The notes under the pieces were generated by a model that was not told the origin of the DNA, ran no database searches, and saw nothing but the letters and a program-made list of their open reading frames with translations. From Carboxylicivirga taeanensis (lineage in GTDB: Bacteria; Bacteroidota; Bacteroidia; Bacteroidales; Marinilabiliaceae), in the NCBI RefSeq assembly GCF_051851475.1, contig NZ_JBPUSJ010000016.1, positions 19,418 to 83,417 on the forward strand: a stretch of DNA of 64,000 bases. The letters run 5' to 3'. Made by a program: the position numbers and the translations under genes. Positions 34,100-43,830 of the stretch are shown piece by piece (the stretch's first letter is position 1; each line of letters starts with the position of its first letter).

Positions 34100-37000
34100 A
34101 TGTTAGAAAAAATATTATCTCAAAAAGCTTTTTTGAGCTTCATTTTTGTTGCCCTAATTTTAGGAGGAGTCTTCTCCTTCAACTCAATGGGGAAGCTCGA
34201 AGATCCGGAGATACCCGTGAAAGCCGCGGTAGTGATTACACGCTACCCGGGCGCATCGGCTCAGGAGGTAGAGCAGGAAGTAACCGACGTACTAGAAAAA
34301 GCCATTCAGCGCCTCGAAAATATTGATTTTCTGGAGTCGCGTTCAATACCTGGGTTATCGGAAATTACCATCAATATAAAAACAAGTGTTAAATCGCACG
34401 AGCTCCCTCAGCTCTGGGATCACCTGCGCCGCAAAATTAACGATGTTAAAGGCAACTTGCCAGCCAATGCCAGTGATCCGATTGTCAACGATGATTTTGG
34501 AGATGTATCGGGTATATTCCTGGCTATTTCTAATGATGGCTATGAGTACCATGAGTTTCAGGACTATGTGGATAATGTGAGGCAAGAGTTAATGCTGGTT
34601 GATGGGGTTAAGCGCATCGAAGTGTTTGGTAAGCGCACCGAAGTGGTTAATGTCAGTTTTGATAACGAGTATTTTGCATCCTTAGGGATCAATCCAATGC
34701 TTATTTTCCAGTCGTTCAACGACCAGGGTGCCATTGTTGATCCCGGAAGTTTTGTGGCAGGCAGTGAGCGCATTCGCATCAGCATTGGCAATAAGTTTCA
34801 GAACCTGGATGAAATCCGGAACTTTGAAGTGAAGTTGCCCAATGGTGGACGTTACCGTTTGGGGCAAGTAGCAAAAGTGGAGCGTGAGTTCTATCAGCCC
34901 ACCCTTCAGAAACTTAAGTTCAATGGAAAGGAAGCTATCAGTTTGGCCATTTCCATGGAAAAAGGGGGGAACATTATTATATTGGGTGAAGCCATTGAGA
35001 AGCGTCTGGCTGAGCTGCAACAAGATTTACCCATTGGAATTGAGTGCCATAAGATTTTTTACCAGCACAACAACGTTAGTAAATCCATAGACGACTTTAT
35101 GGTTAACCTTGTTGAGTCGGTTATTATTGTAATTGTGGTGCTGCTGTTGGCCATGGGAATGCGTGCCGGACTGCTGATTGCCAGTGGATTAATTTTTACA
35201 ATATTGGCCACCTTTATCATCATGGCCGGGTTCGATATTGAGCTGCACCGGGTTTCGCTGGCAGCCATCATCATTGCCATGGGGATGCTCGTGGATAATG
35301 CCATTGTAATTGCCGATGGAATTTTGATAGACCTGGATCGGGGCATGGATCGAAAGAAGGCCTTTATCAATACCGCTAAAAAGTCGGCCATTCCGCTATT
35401 GGGAGCTACGCTTGTTGCCATTTTGGCTTTTATGCCGCTGGCTTTTAACAGTACCGGAGCCGGAGAGTTTTTGCGTCCTTTGTTTTATGTACTGGCCATA
35501 TCCCTGTTTGTGAGTTGGGTGCTGGCTATGATTCAAACCCCATTCCATGCCGAGTATTTTTATAAGAAACGCAGCAAAAAAGGAGGTGAGGAGAATGAGC
35601 ACGATCCTTATGGCGGCCGCTTTTATCAGATGTTCGGACGATTCATTCGCTTTGCTTTGTGGCACAAATCATTGTTTGTAATTGCTACAGGTGTTGTTTT
35701 AGTTTTTTCATTCTGGTCGTTTAGGTTTGTGAAACAAAACTTTTTCCCGGGAGCCGATTATGATCAGTTTATTCTGGAATATCGTCTGCCCGAAGGGAAG
35801 GACATCAGCCAGGTGGAGAAAGATTTGGATGAAATACAGATGGCCATTGCCGATTGGGACAATATTGGTTCCATTGTAACCGGATTGGGAAGTACGCCTG
35901 CACGTTATACGCTGATGCGTCCGATGAACGGCTTGAGTCTGAGCTATGGAGAGCTCATCATTACCATTAAAGACAAAGAAATAATTGAGCATACCATTGC
36001 AGAGTTGCAGGCTTTTGTTGATAAGAACTATCCTGAGGCTTTTGCCAGGGTTAGAACCTACATGGCTGTGGGAGGTGATTTTAAAATTGAAGCTAAGTTT
36101 ACTGGGCCTGACGAAGATGTGTTACGTCAGTTGGCTGAGCAAGCCAATGAAATCATGCGTAATGAGCCCAACGCTGTTTTCGTAACCCACGACTGGAAAA
36201 ACCAGATGAAAGTATTGGAGCCGGTGTACTCGCAAGACAGAGCGCGCGAGCTGATGGTGAGCAGGGCCGATGTGGCCAATGCCTTGGCCATTGCCTCCAA
36301 TGGTTTACCGGTAGGTATTTTTTACGATGGTGATTACAAATTACCGGTAATGCTCAAACTCGATAAATCCATCGAGCAGAACGTGAACCAACTGGCATCA
36401 GTGCCTGTATGGTCCGGATTGCCCCAAAGTGTTGCCTTAAGTCAGCTGGTGGATTCTATTGACGTAGGCTGGGAAAATAGCATGATTCGTCGCTATGATA
36501 ATCAGCGTGCCATTATAGCGCAATGCGACCCGATAGCCGGTGTGGCACCACCTGAACTGTTTAAAAAGTTGCGTCATAAAATTGAGGCAATTCCATTACC
36601 CGAAGGCTACACGCTGGAGTGGTTAGGTGAATATAAGAGTAGTAATCAGGCCAATGCAGGCTTGGGTGAGAAATTGCCCCTGGCCGTGTTGCTGATGATT
36701 ATCATTGTTATCGGACTGTTTAATAACTTCCGTCAGCCGGTTATTATATTTACAATCATGCCATTAGCTTTTATTGGTGTTATTTTCGGATTTATTGTAA
36801 CAGGCATCTACTTTACCTTTTTCTCAATCATTGGTACCCTTGGTTTGATGGGAATGATGATTAAGAATGCCGTGGTGTTGCTCGATGAGATCAATCTGCA
36901 GATAAAAACAGGAAAGGATAAATTATCAGCGATTGTGGATTCAACCCTGACCAGGGTGCGACCTGTTATGATGGCTTCACTGACTACTATTTTGGGGATG

Positions 37001-37168
37001 TTGCCATTGGCTTTTGACCCCATGTTTAACACCATGGCCATTGCCATAATGTTTGGTCTCCTGATAGGTTCGGTAATTACACTGATTGTAATACCAGTGC
37101 TATATGCGGTTATGTACAAAGTTGATACTAAATCTCTGCACCATCAAGCTGAGGTTATCGAAGAATAA
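34100..37168 (+). CDS. RND family efflux transporter permease (AcrB/HAE-type)
   Basis: A 1022-residue inner-membrane pump with 12 membrane helices and two large periplasmic loops, the standard RND duplication. The N-terminus (LSQKAFLSFIFVALILGGVFSF) spans TM1, and the TM4 proton relay segment reads GMLVDNAIVIADG, with one Asp and an Asn where HAE pumps usually have two Asp. The porter region begins RYPGASAQEVEQEV, as in the ACR family. Drug or solvent export by proton antiport is the usual role; substrate not predictable. Situated between the adaptor and a TolC gene. A terminator-like hairpin lies between this gene and the TolC gene. Confidence 0.93.
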   Translation: MLEKILSQKAFLSFIFVALILGGVFSFNSMGKLEDPEIPVKAAVVITRYPGASAQEVEQEVTDVLEKAIQRLENIDFLESRSIPGLSEITINIKTSVKSHELPQLWDHLRRKINDVKGNLPANASDPIVNDDFGDVSGIFLAISNDGYEYHEFQDYVDNVRQELMLVDGVKRIEVFGKRTEVVNVSFDNEYFASLGINPMLIFQSFNDQGAIVDPGSFVAGSERIRISIGNKFQNLDEIRNFEVKLPNGGRYRLGQVAKVEREFYQPTLQKLKFNGKEAISLAISMEKGGNIIILGEAIEKRLAELQQDLPIGIECHKIFYQHNNVSKSIDDFMVNLVESVIIVIVVLLLAMGMRAGLLIASGLIFTILATFIIMAGFDIELHRVSLAAIIIAMGMLVDNAIVIADGILIDLDRGMDRKKAFINTAKKSAIPLLGATLVAILAFMPLAFNSTGAGEFLRPLFYVLAISLFVSWVLAMIQTPFHAEYFYKKRSKKGGEENEHDPYGGRFYQMFGRFIRFALWHKSLFVIATGVVLVFSFWSFRFVKQNFFPGADYDQFILEYRLPEGKDISQVEKDLDEIQMAIADWDNIGSIVTGLGSTPARYTLMRPMNGLSLSYGELIITIKDKEIIEHTIAELQAFVDKNYPEAFARVRTYMAVGGDFKIEAKFTGPDEDVLRQLAEQANEIMRNEPNAVFVTHDWKNQMKVLEPVYSQDRARELMVSRADVANALAIASNGLPVGIFYDGDYKLPVMLKLDKSIEQNVNQLASVPVWSGLPQSVALSQLVDSIDVGWENSMIRRYDNQRAIIAQCDPIAGVAPPELFKKLRHKIEAIPLPEGYTLEWLGEYKSSNQANAGLGEKLPLAVLLMIIIVIGLFNNFRQPVIIFTIMPLAFIGVIFGFIVTGIYFTFFSIIGTLGLMGMMIKNAVVLLDEINLQIKTGKDKLSAIVDSTLTRVRPVMMASLTTILGMLPLAFDPMFNTMAIAIMFGLLIGSVITLIVIPVLYAVMYKVDTKSLHHQAEVIEE

Positions 37169-37190
37169 TTTTTTTCATGCAGAATAGTGT

Positions 37191-37235
37191 GAAGGAGCTG
37201 GTTATAAGGAAAGCCTTTAACCGGTTCCTTTTTTG
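37191..37235 (+). terminator. Terminator or attenuator between RND pump and TolC genes
   Basis: Positions 37191-37227 hold a long imperfect stem (AAGGAGCTGGTTATAAGG against CCTTTAACCGGTTCCTT) followed by TTTTTT. It sits inside what would otherwise be a three-gene efflux operon and could reduce TolC expression relative to the pump. Confidence 0.7.
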
Positions 37236-37274
37236 AAAAAAAACAACGTTGAAGACCTTTCAATAATTACAAAA

Positions 37275-38645
37275 ATGATGAAATATTACATATCAATTAT
37301 TTGCCTTTTGGTTGGCTACTCTGGTATGGCACAGCAAAAGGTGTCGCTACAGGAAAGCCGTCAGATGGCACTCGATTATAACAAAACACTTAAAGTGGCC
37401 AAGCTGAAGCATCACGAAGCGGAGTCACAGAAAAAGGAGGCACGTACGGCTTATCTGCCTAAAATTGATGGTTCTGCCAGTGCGCTTTACCTGCCAAGTA
37501 TGGATGATATTAATATCCCGGGCTTTGAACTGTCCGTTGTAGACGGCACGGGTAATGCAACCAATCAGGTAGTTGGTTTTCCCGGTATGACCATTGGTAC
37601 TGAGAAAATGCGCTATTACAATGGACAGGTGGCCATGAATGTGCCCATCTATTTAGGTGGTAAAATTCGTTTTGCGAATAAAATGGCCGATAAAGGTGTT
37701 GAAATTGCTGAGCAGGCCTACCAGTTGCAAAGCGATGAGGTGATTTACAATACCGATAACGCCTATTGGAGCCTGGTTGCTTTTAAGGAGCAGCTGACAG
37801 TCGCCTACAAGTATTTCGAAATGCTCGATTCGTTGGAGCAACAAATGAAAGACATGTATGAATTGGGGCTGACACCTAAGAGTGAGCAGTTGATTGTAAC
37901 CGTTCAAAAAAATGAGGCTCAACTAAACCTGCTGAAGGCTGAGAATGCCTATAAGGTCATGAAGATGAACCTGTGTCAGATTATTGGTTTAGATCTGAAT
38001 TCAAATGTGGATGTGTCTGACTCGCTCAACCTCGATCCCGAATTAATTGCCATTAGTAACAGTGTGGAGCAGGCCTTTGCCAACCGCAACGAGCTTAAAA
38101 TGATGGATGGTCAGGTGGCCATATCAGAGTTGCAAAAGAAATCGGCCATGAGTGCCTATAAGCCACAAATTGGAGGCCAGGTGAGTTATGGCTATATGGA
38201 AATACCCGATTTAGTCGATGGGCAAACAACCACTCAGGTTGCGGCTCAACTCTCTATTCCATTAGTACATTGGCGTGAGAAAAAACATAAAAAGGATGCG
38301 GCCAGATTAAGAACGGAGCAAGCCCGTTTGCAATTGGATGAAACAAAAGAGTTCGTTCAACTGGAGGTGCAACAGTACATTATCGGTGTGAAAGAAGCTT
38401 ATGAAGCCATTCTGTTGGCCAGAAACAACAAGGATGAAGCGGAAGAGTCATTGGAGGAAGTGACCGCCAGTTTTGAAGCCGGATTGAACACCACTACGGA
38501 TGTACTTAATTCGCAGGCAGCCTGGCTAAGTGCTAATGCTGAGTTGCTTAATGCATTGGCCACCTATGAAGTCGCAAAAACAGCATATTATAAAGGCATT
38601 GGTCAGTTAAACGCAGAGCTTCGTTCTTCTTCAACCAACCAATAA
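37275..38645 (+). CDS. TolC-family outer-membrane efflux protein
   Basis: A ~456-residue protein starting at ATG 37275 (MMKYY), which gives a clean signal peptide ending near GMAQ; an upstream TTG lies in the terminator T-run and is discarded. The mature protein has the two long coiled-coil repeats of TolC channels (QESRQMALDYNKTLKVAKLKHHEAESQKKEA ends one helix; KQMKDMYELGLTPKSEQLIV is the typical inter-helix segment) and the second half repeat (EEVTASFEAGLNTTTDVLNSQ). It is the outer-membrane exit duct for the upstream adaptor and pump. Confidence 0.92.
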   Translation: MMKYYISIICLLVGYSGMAQQKVSLQESRQMALDYNKTLKVAKLKHHEAESQKKEARTAYLPKIDGSASALYLPSMDDINIPGFELSVVDGTGNATNQVVGFPGMTIGTEKMRYYNGQVAMNVPIYLGGKIRFANKMADKGVEIAEQAYQLQSDEVIYNTDNAYWSLVAFKEQLTVAYKYFEMLDSLEQQMKDMYELGLTPKSEQLIVTVQKNEAQLNLLKAENAYKVMKMNLCQIIGLDLNSNVDVSDSLNLDPELIAISNSVEQAFANRNELKMMDGQVAISELQKKSAMSAYKPQIGGQVSYGYMEIPDLVDGQTTTQVAAQLSIPLVHWREKKHKKDAARLRTEQARLQLDETKEFVQLEVQQYIIGVKEAYEAILLARNNKDEAEESLEEVTASFEAGLNTTTDVLNSQAAWLSANAELLNALATYEVAKTAYYKGIGQLNAELRSSSTNQ

Positions 38646-38658
38646 TGTTGCTCAATTT

Positions 38659-38696
38659 GTAGTGACTTGTTTTAATAAGTTAGAATGAGTCACTAC
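38659..38696. terminator. Inverted repeat between TolC gene and LytS-like kinase gene
   Basis: GTAGTGACT and AGTCACTAC form a perfect 9-bp stem with a 20-base AT-rich loop, followed by a weak T-rich stretch. It may end the efflux transcript or be a binding site for a regulator of the kinase gene. Confidence 0.5.
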
Positions 38697-38722
38697 CTTT
38701 ATATTATTCTTTTCAATAAGGC

Positions 38723-39781
38723 ATGAAAACATACGATAGCTGTTACTATGATAGGTTTCTCAAAGGCAAGCCTATTTTGTTCATTAACTTTAGAGGCAGG
38801 TTGCTGTTTGAAATACTGATGGGGACCATTTTTTACATGGTGCTGGCATCTATTTTCGACAGTGGTCAGCCCTTGCAGTGGAAAGGATTAGTGTTTTCAG
38901 TGTGGCTATTTATGTTTATTAGTGAAGGAATTTTTGGCTTTAATAAAATCATCGCCTGTAAGCATCCCTGGCATACGCATACAAAAGGCAGGATATTGTT
39001 CCTATTGGGGTTTTCAATCATCTGGTTTTCATTGGCTGTATTGATAGCTCGTTATGCCAAACCATTCGTTCAGGGAGGACAGCCCATGACGGATATTGCC
39101 TATAACGTTAGTCTGACTATTGCCATATTATTTGTAACGATTTATGTTGTGCTGTTATTCGCTTATAACTACCATCAGAGCTTAAGTTTTGTGATGCTCG
39201 AGATGGAACGCTTGCAGCAGGATAAGCTCAAACAAGATTATCGCGCATTACAGGATCAGGTCAATCCGCACTTTTTATTTAATAACCTGAGTACCCTTAT
39301 CGCCATTATCCGGCACGACAAGGAAGCAGCCATCCGTTTTGCCATTAACTTCTCCGATGTTTACCGCTATGTTTTAGAAAGCAATAAGCACCGTTCTATT
39401 AAACTGGTTGATGAATTAAAATTTCTGAAGGCCTATGGGGCTCTGCATCAGGAGCGCCTGCGAGAAGGATTGATTGTAGAGCACCATTTGGATGAAAAAT
39501 ACTATAATTGGCACTTGCCACCTTTAAGTATGCAGCTCTTGCTCGAAAATGTGATAAAACATAATGTAGCCACCAAGGCGACGCCCCTCAAATTGCAAAT
39601 ATTTACCCGTGATGGAAAAATCATTATGGTCAATAATATAAATGCGAAAACAACCACTTACTCGACCAATACAGGGCTAAGTAACCTGCGCGAACGCTAT
39701 AGAATGCTCACGGATAAGGAGGTGGTGATTGTTAAAAGCGAAAACGAATTTAGGGTTGAATTGCCGCTCATTGAATGTTAA
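38723..39781 (+). CDS. LytS/YehU-type sensor histidine kinase
   Basis: A 352-residue membrane kinase: four membrane helices in the first ~155 residues, a short coiled coil (LEMERLQQDKLKQDYRAL) and the His_kinase domain with phospho-acceptor H183 in DQVNPHFLFNNLSTL. The HATPase region has an N-box (LLLENVIKHNV) and a G-box-like NTGLSNLRERYRM. It lacks any extracellular sensor domain, so the membrane helices are the likely sensor. The response regulator gene follows after 13 bases. The RND efflux genes lie just upstream, so regulation of efflux is a plausible but unproven link. Confidence 0.9.
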   Translation: MKTYDSCYYDRFLKGKPILFINFRGRLLFEILMGTIFYMVLASIFDSGQPLQWKGLVFSVWLFMFISEGIFGFNKIIACKHPWHTHTKGRILFLLGFSIIWFSLAVLIARYAKPFVQGGQPMTDIAYNVSLTIAILFVTIYVVLLFAYNYHQSLSFVMLEMERLQQDKLKQDYRALQDQVNPHFLFNNLSTLIAIIRHDKEAAIRFAINFSDVYRYVLESNKHRSIKLVDELKFLKAYGALHQERLREGLIVEHHLDEKYYNWHLPPLSMQLLLENVIKHNVATKATPLKLQIFTRDGKIIMVNNINAKTTTYSTNTGLSNLRERYRMLTDKEVVIVKSENEFRVELPLIEC

Positions 39782-39794
39782 GAAAGGCTGAGAA

Positions 39795-40595
39795 ATGGAC
39801 ATCAATATAATCATTGTAGAAGACGAAATATATAGTGGTGAAATGCTCCGCGATATGATTGCTGAGCTGCGACCACAATGGAATATGCTGGCAATGCTAC
39901 AAAGCGTTGAGGAAACTATTGATTACTTGAAAACTCATCCTCACCCGCACATCATATTCTTAGATATTGAGCTGGCCGATGGGAATTGTTTTTCCATTTT
40001 TGATCAGGTAAAAGTCGAAAATAGCGGAATTATTTTCACAACCGCCTATAATGAGTTTGCTCTTAAAGCATTTGAGCTAAATAGCATTGATTATTTACTA
40101 AAGCCAATTAAGAGCGAAGAACTCGAAAAGGCCATTGTTAAGTTCGAAAAAACCATTGAGCTTATCAGCCGTGCTCAGGAGGAAGAGCAGCAACATCAAA
40201 AGCGCGATATTGATTATCAGGAACTGGCACGTACCATTGCAAAAACACAAGGTGGCTATCGTAAGCGTTTTCTTGTATCCAAGCGCGATGCTTTTTATAA
40301 ACTGGGTGTTGAAGAGGTGGCCTACTTTTATTTTGATGCGCGGGTAACATTTGCAGTGACCTATGAGGGACGGCAGCACATACTCAATCAATCGCTCGAT
40401 AAGCTGGAAGAAGAGCTGGATCCGCAAATGTTTTTTCGCAGTAACCGTCAAACCATAATTAATGTGGATGCCATTGAACGATTTGAAAGCTATTTCAGTG
40501 GTAAACTGGTGGTGAAGCTGGTTAATAACCTGCACGATAAGATAATGATTAGCCGCGCTAAGGCCGGTCCGTTTAAAGAGTGGATGAATCAATAA
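39795..40595 (+). CDS. LytTR-family response regulator
   Basis: A 266-residue two-domain regulator: a receiver (~1-125) with acidic pocket VEDE, phospho-acceptor D57 (IIFLDIEL), a conserved Thr (FTTAYNEFA) and Lys (LLKPI), and a C-terminal LytTR DNA-binding domain (~165-262, KRFLVSKRDAFYKL, FFRSNRQTIINVDAI, KIMISRAKAGPFKEW). LytTR regulators bind short direct repeats; a target site could not be confirmed here. It is cotranscribed with the kinase gene 13 bases upstream and forms a standard pair. Confidence 0.93.
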   Translation: MDINIIIVEDEIYSGEMLRDMIAELRPQWNMLAMLQSVEETIDYLKTHPHPHIIFLDIELADGNCFSIFDQVKVENSGIIFTTAYNEFALKAFELNSIDYLLKPIKSEELEKAIVKFEKTIELISRAQEEEQQHQKRDIDYQELARTIAKTQGGYRKRFLVSKRDAFYKLGVEEVAYFYFDARVTFAVTYEGRQHILNQSLDKLEEELDPQMFFRSNRQTIINVDAIERFESYFSGKLVVKLVNNLHDKIMISRAKAGPFKEWMNQ

Positions 40596-40702
40596 ACCAT
40601 TCACAAATAGGTGCGCGTAGCAAAAGGATAAAGGGTAGAGGCGTTCACTCGTTTGGGAGATCACATCGCCTTGGCTCAATATAATTAATCATTTTATAAA
40701 GA

Positions 40703-40740
40703 AAAAGGCTGTCCCTTTGAGACAGCCTCTTTTAGTTTTT
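40703..40740. terminator. Bidirectional terminator
   Basis: AGGCTGTC / GACAGCCT stem with a 7-base loop; T-rich tails occur on both strands, between the convergent LytTR gene and the minus-strand outer-membrane gene. Confidence 0.88.
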
Positions 40741-41579
40741 TAAAAGTAGATGTGTAATATCAGATCACCACTTGCATAGGGTTCAAATGAAAAACGGTTG
40801 CCACCCGAATCAACAATGATTTTGTTCTCATCTGTGATGTATTTTCTTTCTTTCTGTTTGGCATATTCAAAGCCTAATCCAAATTCGCCTCCAAGCGATA
40901 TTTTTGGAGCAAAAAACCATTCGACCCCAAGTATTCCTGCACCATTAAAACCTAAAGTGTTACCACCTTCTTCTTTAAATTCACTCTCGGGCATTGTTTC
41001 ATTTACATATTCAACATTACCTGTTACAATGCTATTATTGCTGTTGTATAAGCTACCTCGGTATGGTGTTGATAAAATACCTGCTTCATAGCCGTAGTAT
41101 CCTCTGATTCGGCTCTTTATTGGGCGGTAAAACTCTTGCCCAACAGACAAGCCAATCGCCAGCGCTTTTTGGGTCAGGTAAACGTTTTTAGGAGTTTCTT
41201 CACCACTTCCATCTTTGTCCTTGGAGCTGCTGTATCCAAACAAAAGTTTAATACGCCAAGCCCTGTTATCCTGGCTGTAGTATTTGAAATATATTGTTCC
41301 CGGATTTTGTGCCGTGAAAGCAAATTTAGGGGCATTATTACTTATATTATATGAATAAAAGCCGTTGTTGTAGTTGTTGGTGATGGTTTGATTACCAATC
41401 ATATTACCTAAATACTCCAGAAAAGGATTGGCATTTATGCTGAGTGACCAGTCGCCCTTTTCGGGAAAATAATAAAAGCCTCTTTTAGAAGTGAGGTTAA
41501 ATTTTGTTGTGTCAGTCTGGGCTAGAGTGACACTTGTTAATGCTAATAAAATACTCCCAGTTAGTAAGAGATTTTTCAT
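40740..41579 (-). CDS. Predicted outer-membrane beta-barrel protein
   Basis: About 279 residues from the ATG at 41579, which gives a clean signal peptide (MKNLLLTGSILLALTSVTLAQ); an ATG at 41603 would add eight residues. The mature part has alternating hydrophobic strands (GVEWFFAPKISLGGEFGLGFEY, RAWRIKLLFGYSSSKDKDGSG) and ends in YASGDLILHIYF, with a terminal Phe typical of outer-membrane barrels. I cannot name a family. It resembles the small OmpX/PorV-like barrels common in Bacteroidota. It is encoded divergently from the FN3-like lipoprotein, which may be a functional partner, but that is unproven. Confidence 0.7.
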   Translation of the reverse strand: MKNLLLTGSILLALTSVTLAQTDTTKFNLTSKRGFYYFPEKGDWSLSINANPFLEYLGNMIGNQTITNNYNNGFYSYNISNNAPKFAFTAQNPGTIYFKYYSQDNRAWRIKLLFGYSSSKDKDGSGEETPKNVYLTQKALAIGLSVGQEFYRPIKSRIRGYYGYEAGILSTPYRGSLYNSNNSIVTGNVEYVNETMPESEFKEEGGNTLGFNGAGILGVEWFFAPKISLGGEFGLGFEYAKQKERKYITDENKIIVDSGGNRFSFEPYASGDLILHIYF

Positions 41580-41675
41580 TTGGTTAGATTTAATAATATT
41601 CATAATTCTCAGCTAAGATGATTATTTTTTTAAATATATTTACAAATTAAATCATTATTTTCAATAACCTAATCT

Positions 41676-42983
41676 ATGAATACATCAAAAATTATAGCAA
41701 TAGGTGCGGCGATTTTAACCATCTTGTTGCTTTTTACTTCTTGCGAATCAGATAACGAAGGGTATATTTCGCTAAGTGAGGACTTGCGCCTAAGTGCTTT
41801 AGAGAAAGATAGTGCAGTGCATTTGAATTGGACGCTCACCAAGGTTGATAATTTTCAAGAGTATCGTGTGTACCGGTCTAAAGATAAAGGTTCCTATTAT
41901 CATAACTCACCTATTTATGTCGGAACAGATTTCTTCGAGCATACTTTTATTGATGAAAGCCCGAACTTTTTAGGCATGAATTATTATTGGGTTGAAGCCA
42001 GAGGTAATGCAGAGGATGATTATTATCGGGTATACAAAAGTAATATCGACTCAGTGAGAGTGGGCAATTACCCTTCGTTTTCATACTTTCCTGCCAGTAT
42101 GATTTTTAATAAAGAAGATAATCTCATTGGGTTTATTGATGGACGACAAAAGTTTACGTTATATAATTACCAAGACGAAAATGTGGTGGCAACAAAAACG
42201 GTCAGCTATAATTTTGCCCATCCATGCTTTGGAACTTATAATGGTCAAACAGAGTTATACCTCAATGAAAATAGCGATAACTCAATTTCGGTTTATGCGG
42301 CTAAAACAATGAAGTACTTAACCAGGTTGAGTATGAAGTCACAGGATATTTTTAGTATAGCTGTTAACAATAATGGAAAGGTTTATGTCGCTCCAAATTA
42401 TGGCAGCTATCTTGAAGTGTTAGATAGAGGGCATTCTGTCAGTTCGACAATTAACTCCAGTTATGATCAAAAATATCTGAAATATAGTGATGTACGAGAG
42501 GTACTTATTGCCAATGAGTATGATAGTTATAGCCGTCTCTACGAGTATTTTGTTACCGCAGATGGTAACATTACCAGTGAAAATTATGTAAGCAGCTACT
42601 TTTCAGGACAACATTATGCATGTGTAAAGGAGGATCCTTTAACTGGTAATGTTTATCTGCAGCCGAATGGTATGGTGAAACTATTGAATAATAGCTACAT
42701 TGCAAACAGTGTGTTCGGAAAGTGTCAGGACATTGCTTTTTCATCATCGTTTGTTTATACTGCTCCATTCGAATATAAGGCGTTGCTTAAGTATGATCGA
42801 AATGGACAGCTTTTAGAGGCCATTGACTTACCCGGTTATCCCGTCTACATTTTTATTGACGATAATCAGCTGATAGTTATTTTTGTTGAAAATCCTGTTT
42901 CATATAACCAGAGTAATAGCTATTCCAGATTTAAAGGATATAATGACGAAACCGCTTTTGGTATTTGTAAAATAGATATTTAA
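41676..42983 (+). CDS. Lipoprotein with FN3-like domain and propeller-like C-terminal region
   Basis: A 435-residue protein with a lipobox (LLFTSC, Cys at ~26) followed by ESDNEG, consistent with an outer-membrane or surface lipoprotein. Residues ~38-130 resemble a fibronectin type III domain (HLNWTLTKVDNFQEYRVYRSKDKG, with YYWVEARGNAEDDYYRV). Residues ~135-435 contain repeated strands like a WD/YncE-type propeller, but no clear family signature is visible. The region is AT-rich compared with the oxidase and RND genes. I do not assign a function; extracellular binding is a guess. Confidence 0.7.
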   Translation: MNTSKIIAIGAAILTILLLFTSCESDNEGYISLSEDLRLSALEKDSAVHLNWTLTKVDNFQEYRVYRSKDKGSYYHNSPIYVGTDFFEHTFIDESPNFLGMNYYWVEARGNAEDDYYRVYKSNIDSVRVGNYPSFSYFPASMIFNKEDNLIGFIDGRQKFTLYNYQDENVVATKTVSYNFAHPCFGTYNGQTELYLNENSDNSISVYAAKTMKYLTRLSMKSQDIFSIAVNNNGKVYVAPNYGSYLEVLDRGHSVSSTINSSYDQKYLKYSDVREVLIANEYDSYSRLYEYFVTADGNITSENYVSSYFSGQHYACVKEDPLTGNVYLQPNGMVKLLNNSYIANSVFGKCQDIAFSSSFVYTAPFEYKALLKYDRNGQLLEAIDLPGYPVYIFIDDNQLIVIFVENPVSYNQSNSYSRFKGYNDETAFGICKIDI

Positions 42984-42997
42984 AGAGCATAAATTAA

Positions 42998-43041
42998 AAG
43001 CAAGTTGCTATTGGGTGTAATCATCCGATTGCAGCTTGCTT
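42998..43041. terminator. Long hairpin between convergent genes
   Basis: AAGCAAGTTGC pairs with GCAGCTTGCTT, with an inner stem (ATTGGGTG / CATCCGAT with G-U pairs). The T-run is weak, so it is a likely but not certain terminator for the lipoprotein gene. Confidence 0.5.
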
Positions 43042-43071
43042 CTGTCAATAATAGACCTTTCATATTTCAGC

Positions 43072-43830
43072 TTATTTCAAATTAATTACGGCCATGTCTG
43101 AGTTGTTGATGAGCCTTTCTTCCAATTGGCGATAAGCTACCAGTTCTAAGTATTTATTTAGCTCTTGTTGCATTAATGTATGGCGGCCCTGAATTTCATA
43201 CACCTTCGCCTGCCAAAATGTAATGGATAAATCATTTGGTTTGTACCTTTCGGCCTTTACCAAATGGTTTTCAGCATGTCGCGCTTTTCGTGCAGATTTT
43301 CGGTGTTTTTTGGTGGCCTCGAGAGGAGCTTCTTGAAGTTCTTCAACGGCATAGACCTTATTAATGGCTTTGGTCAGATATTCGGAGGCTAGTTTGTTAT
43401 GACTGGCGTTACCCGGAATATCAAATTTTACCAACACCGATTTTTCCATGGCACTTGGTTGCCCGTTTATTATACCAGCTTGCCACAGTGAACTGCTGTT
43501 TTCAATGGCTTTTAGCACGGCTTGATCTAGTGTTTTGCTTACTGAATTTGTAATGAAGGCATTGCTGACGTGACCATCCGTTTCAACAGTAAACTCAACA
43601 GAGACGATACCTTCAGAACCATCAAAATCGAATGATGCCAAATAATCGAGTTGTTGCTGAAGGTATTGATTAAGTGTTTGGTGTGTGGCTGTTTTAGGCT
43701 CATATTGACCTATAAATACGGGAGCTTCAATTCTGGTTTCTTTAATAAACTTCTGTTTGATAGTCTCCTCTTGTGCTATGATGCCACTCGTCAATAGAAG
43801 TAGCACTAACGCTAAACTTACCTTTTTCAT
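43072..43830 (-). CDS. Secreted TonB C-terminal-domain protein
   Basis: A 252-residue protein with a signal peptide (~1-19), then a TonB C-terminal-like domain (~50-145: GIVSVEFTVETDGHVSNAFITNSVSKTLDQAVLKAIENSS, KSVLVKFDIP) and a helical C-terminal tail (~155-252) with possible TPR-like helices. Unlike energy-transducing TonB it has no N-terminal membrane anchor plus Pro-rich stalk in front of the domain; the signal peptide seems cleavable. So it may be a periplasmic protein that uses the TonB fold for another purpose. The gene is alone, downstream of a 363-base gap. Confidence 0.75.
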   Translation of the reverse strand: MKKVSLALVLLLLTSGIIAQEETIKQKFIKETRIEAPVFIGQYEPKTATHQTLNQYLQQQLDYLASFDFDGSEGIVSVEFTVETDGHVSNAFITNSVSKTLDQAVLKAIENSSSLWQAGIINGQPSAMEKSVLVKFDIPGNASHNKLASEYLTKAINKVYAVEELQEAPLEATKKHRKSARKARHAENHLVKAERYKPNDLSITFWQAKVYEIQGRHTLMQQELNKYLELVAYRQLEERLINNSDMAVINLK

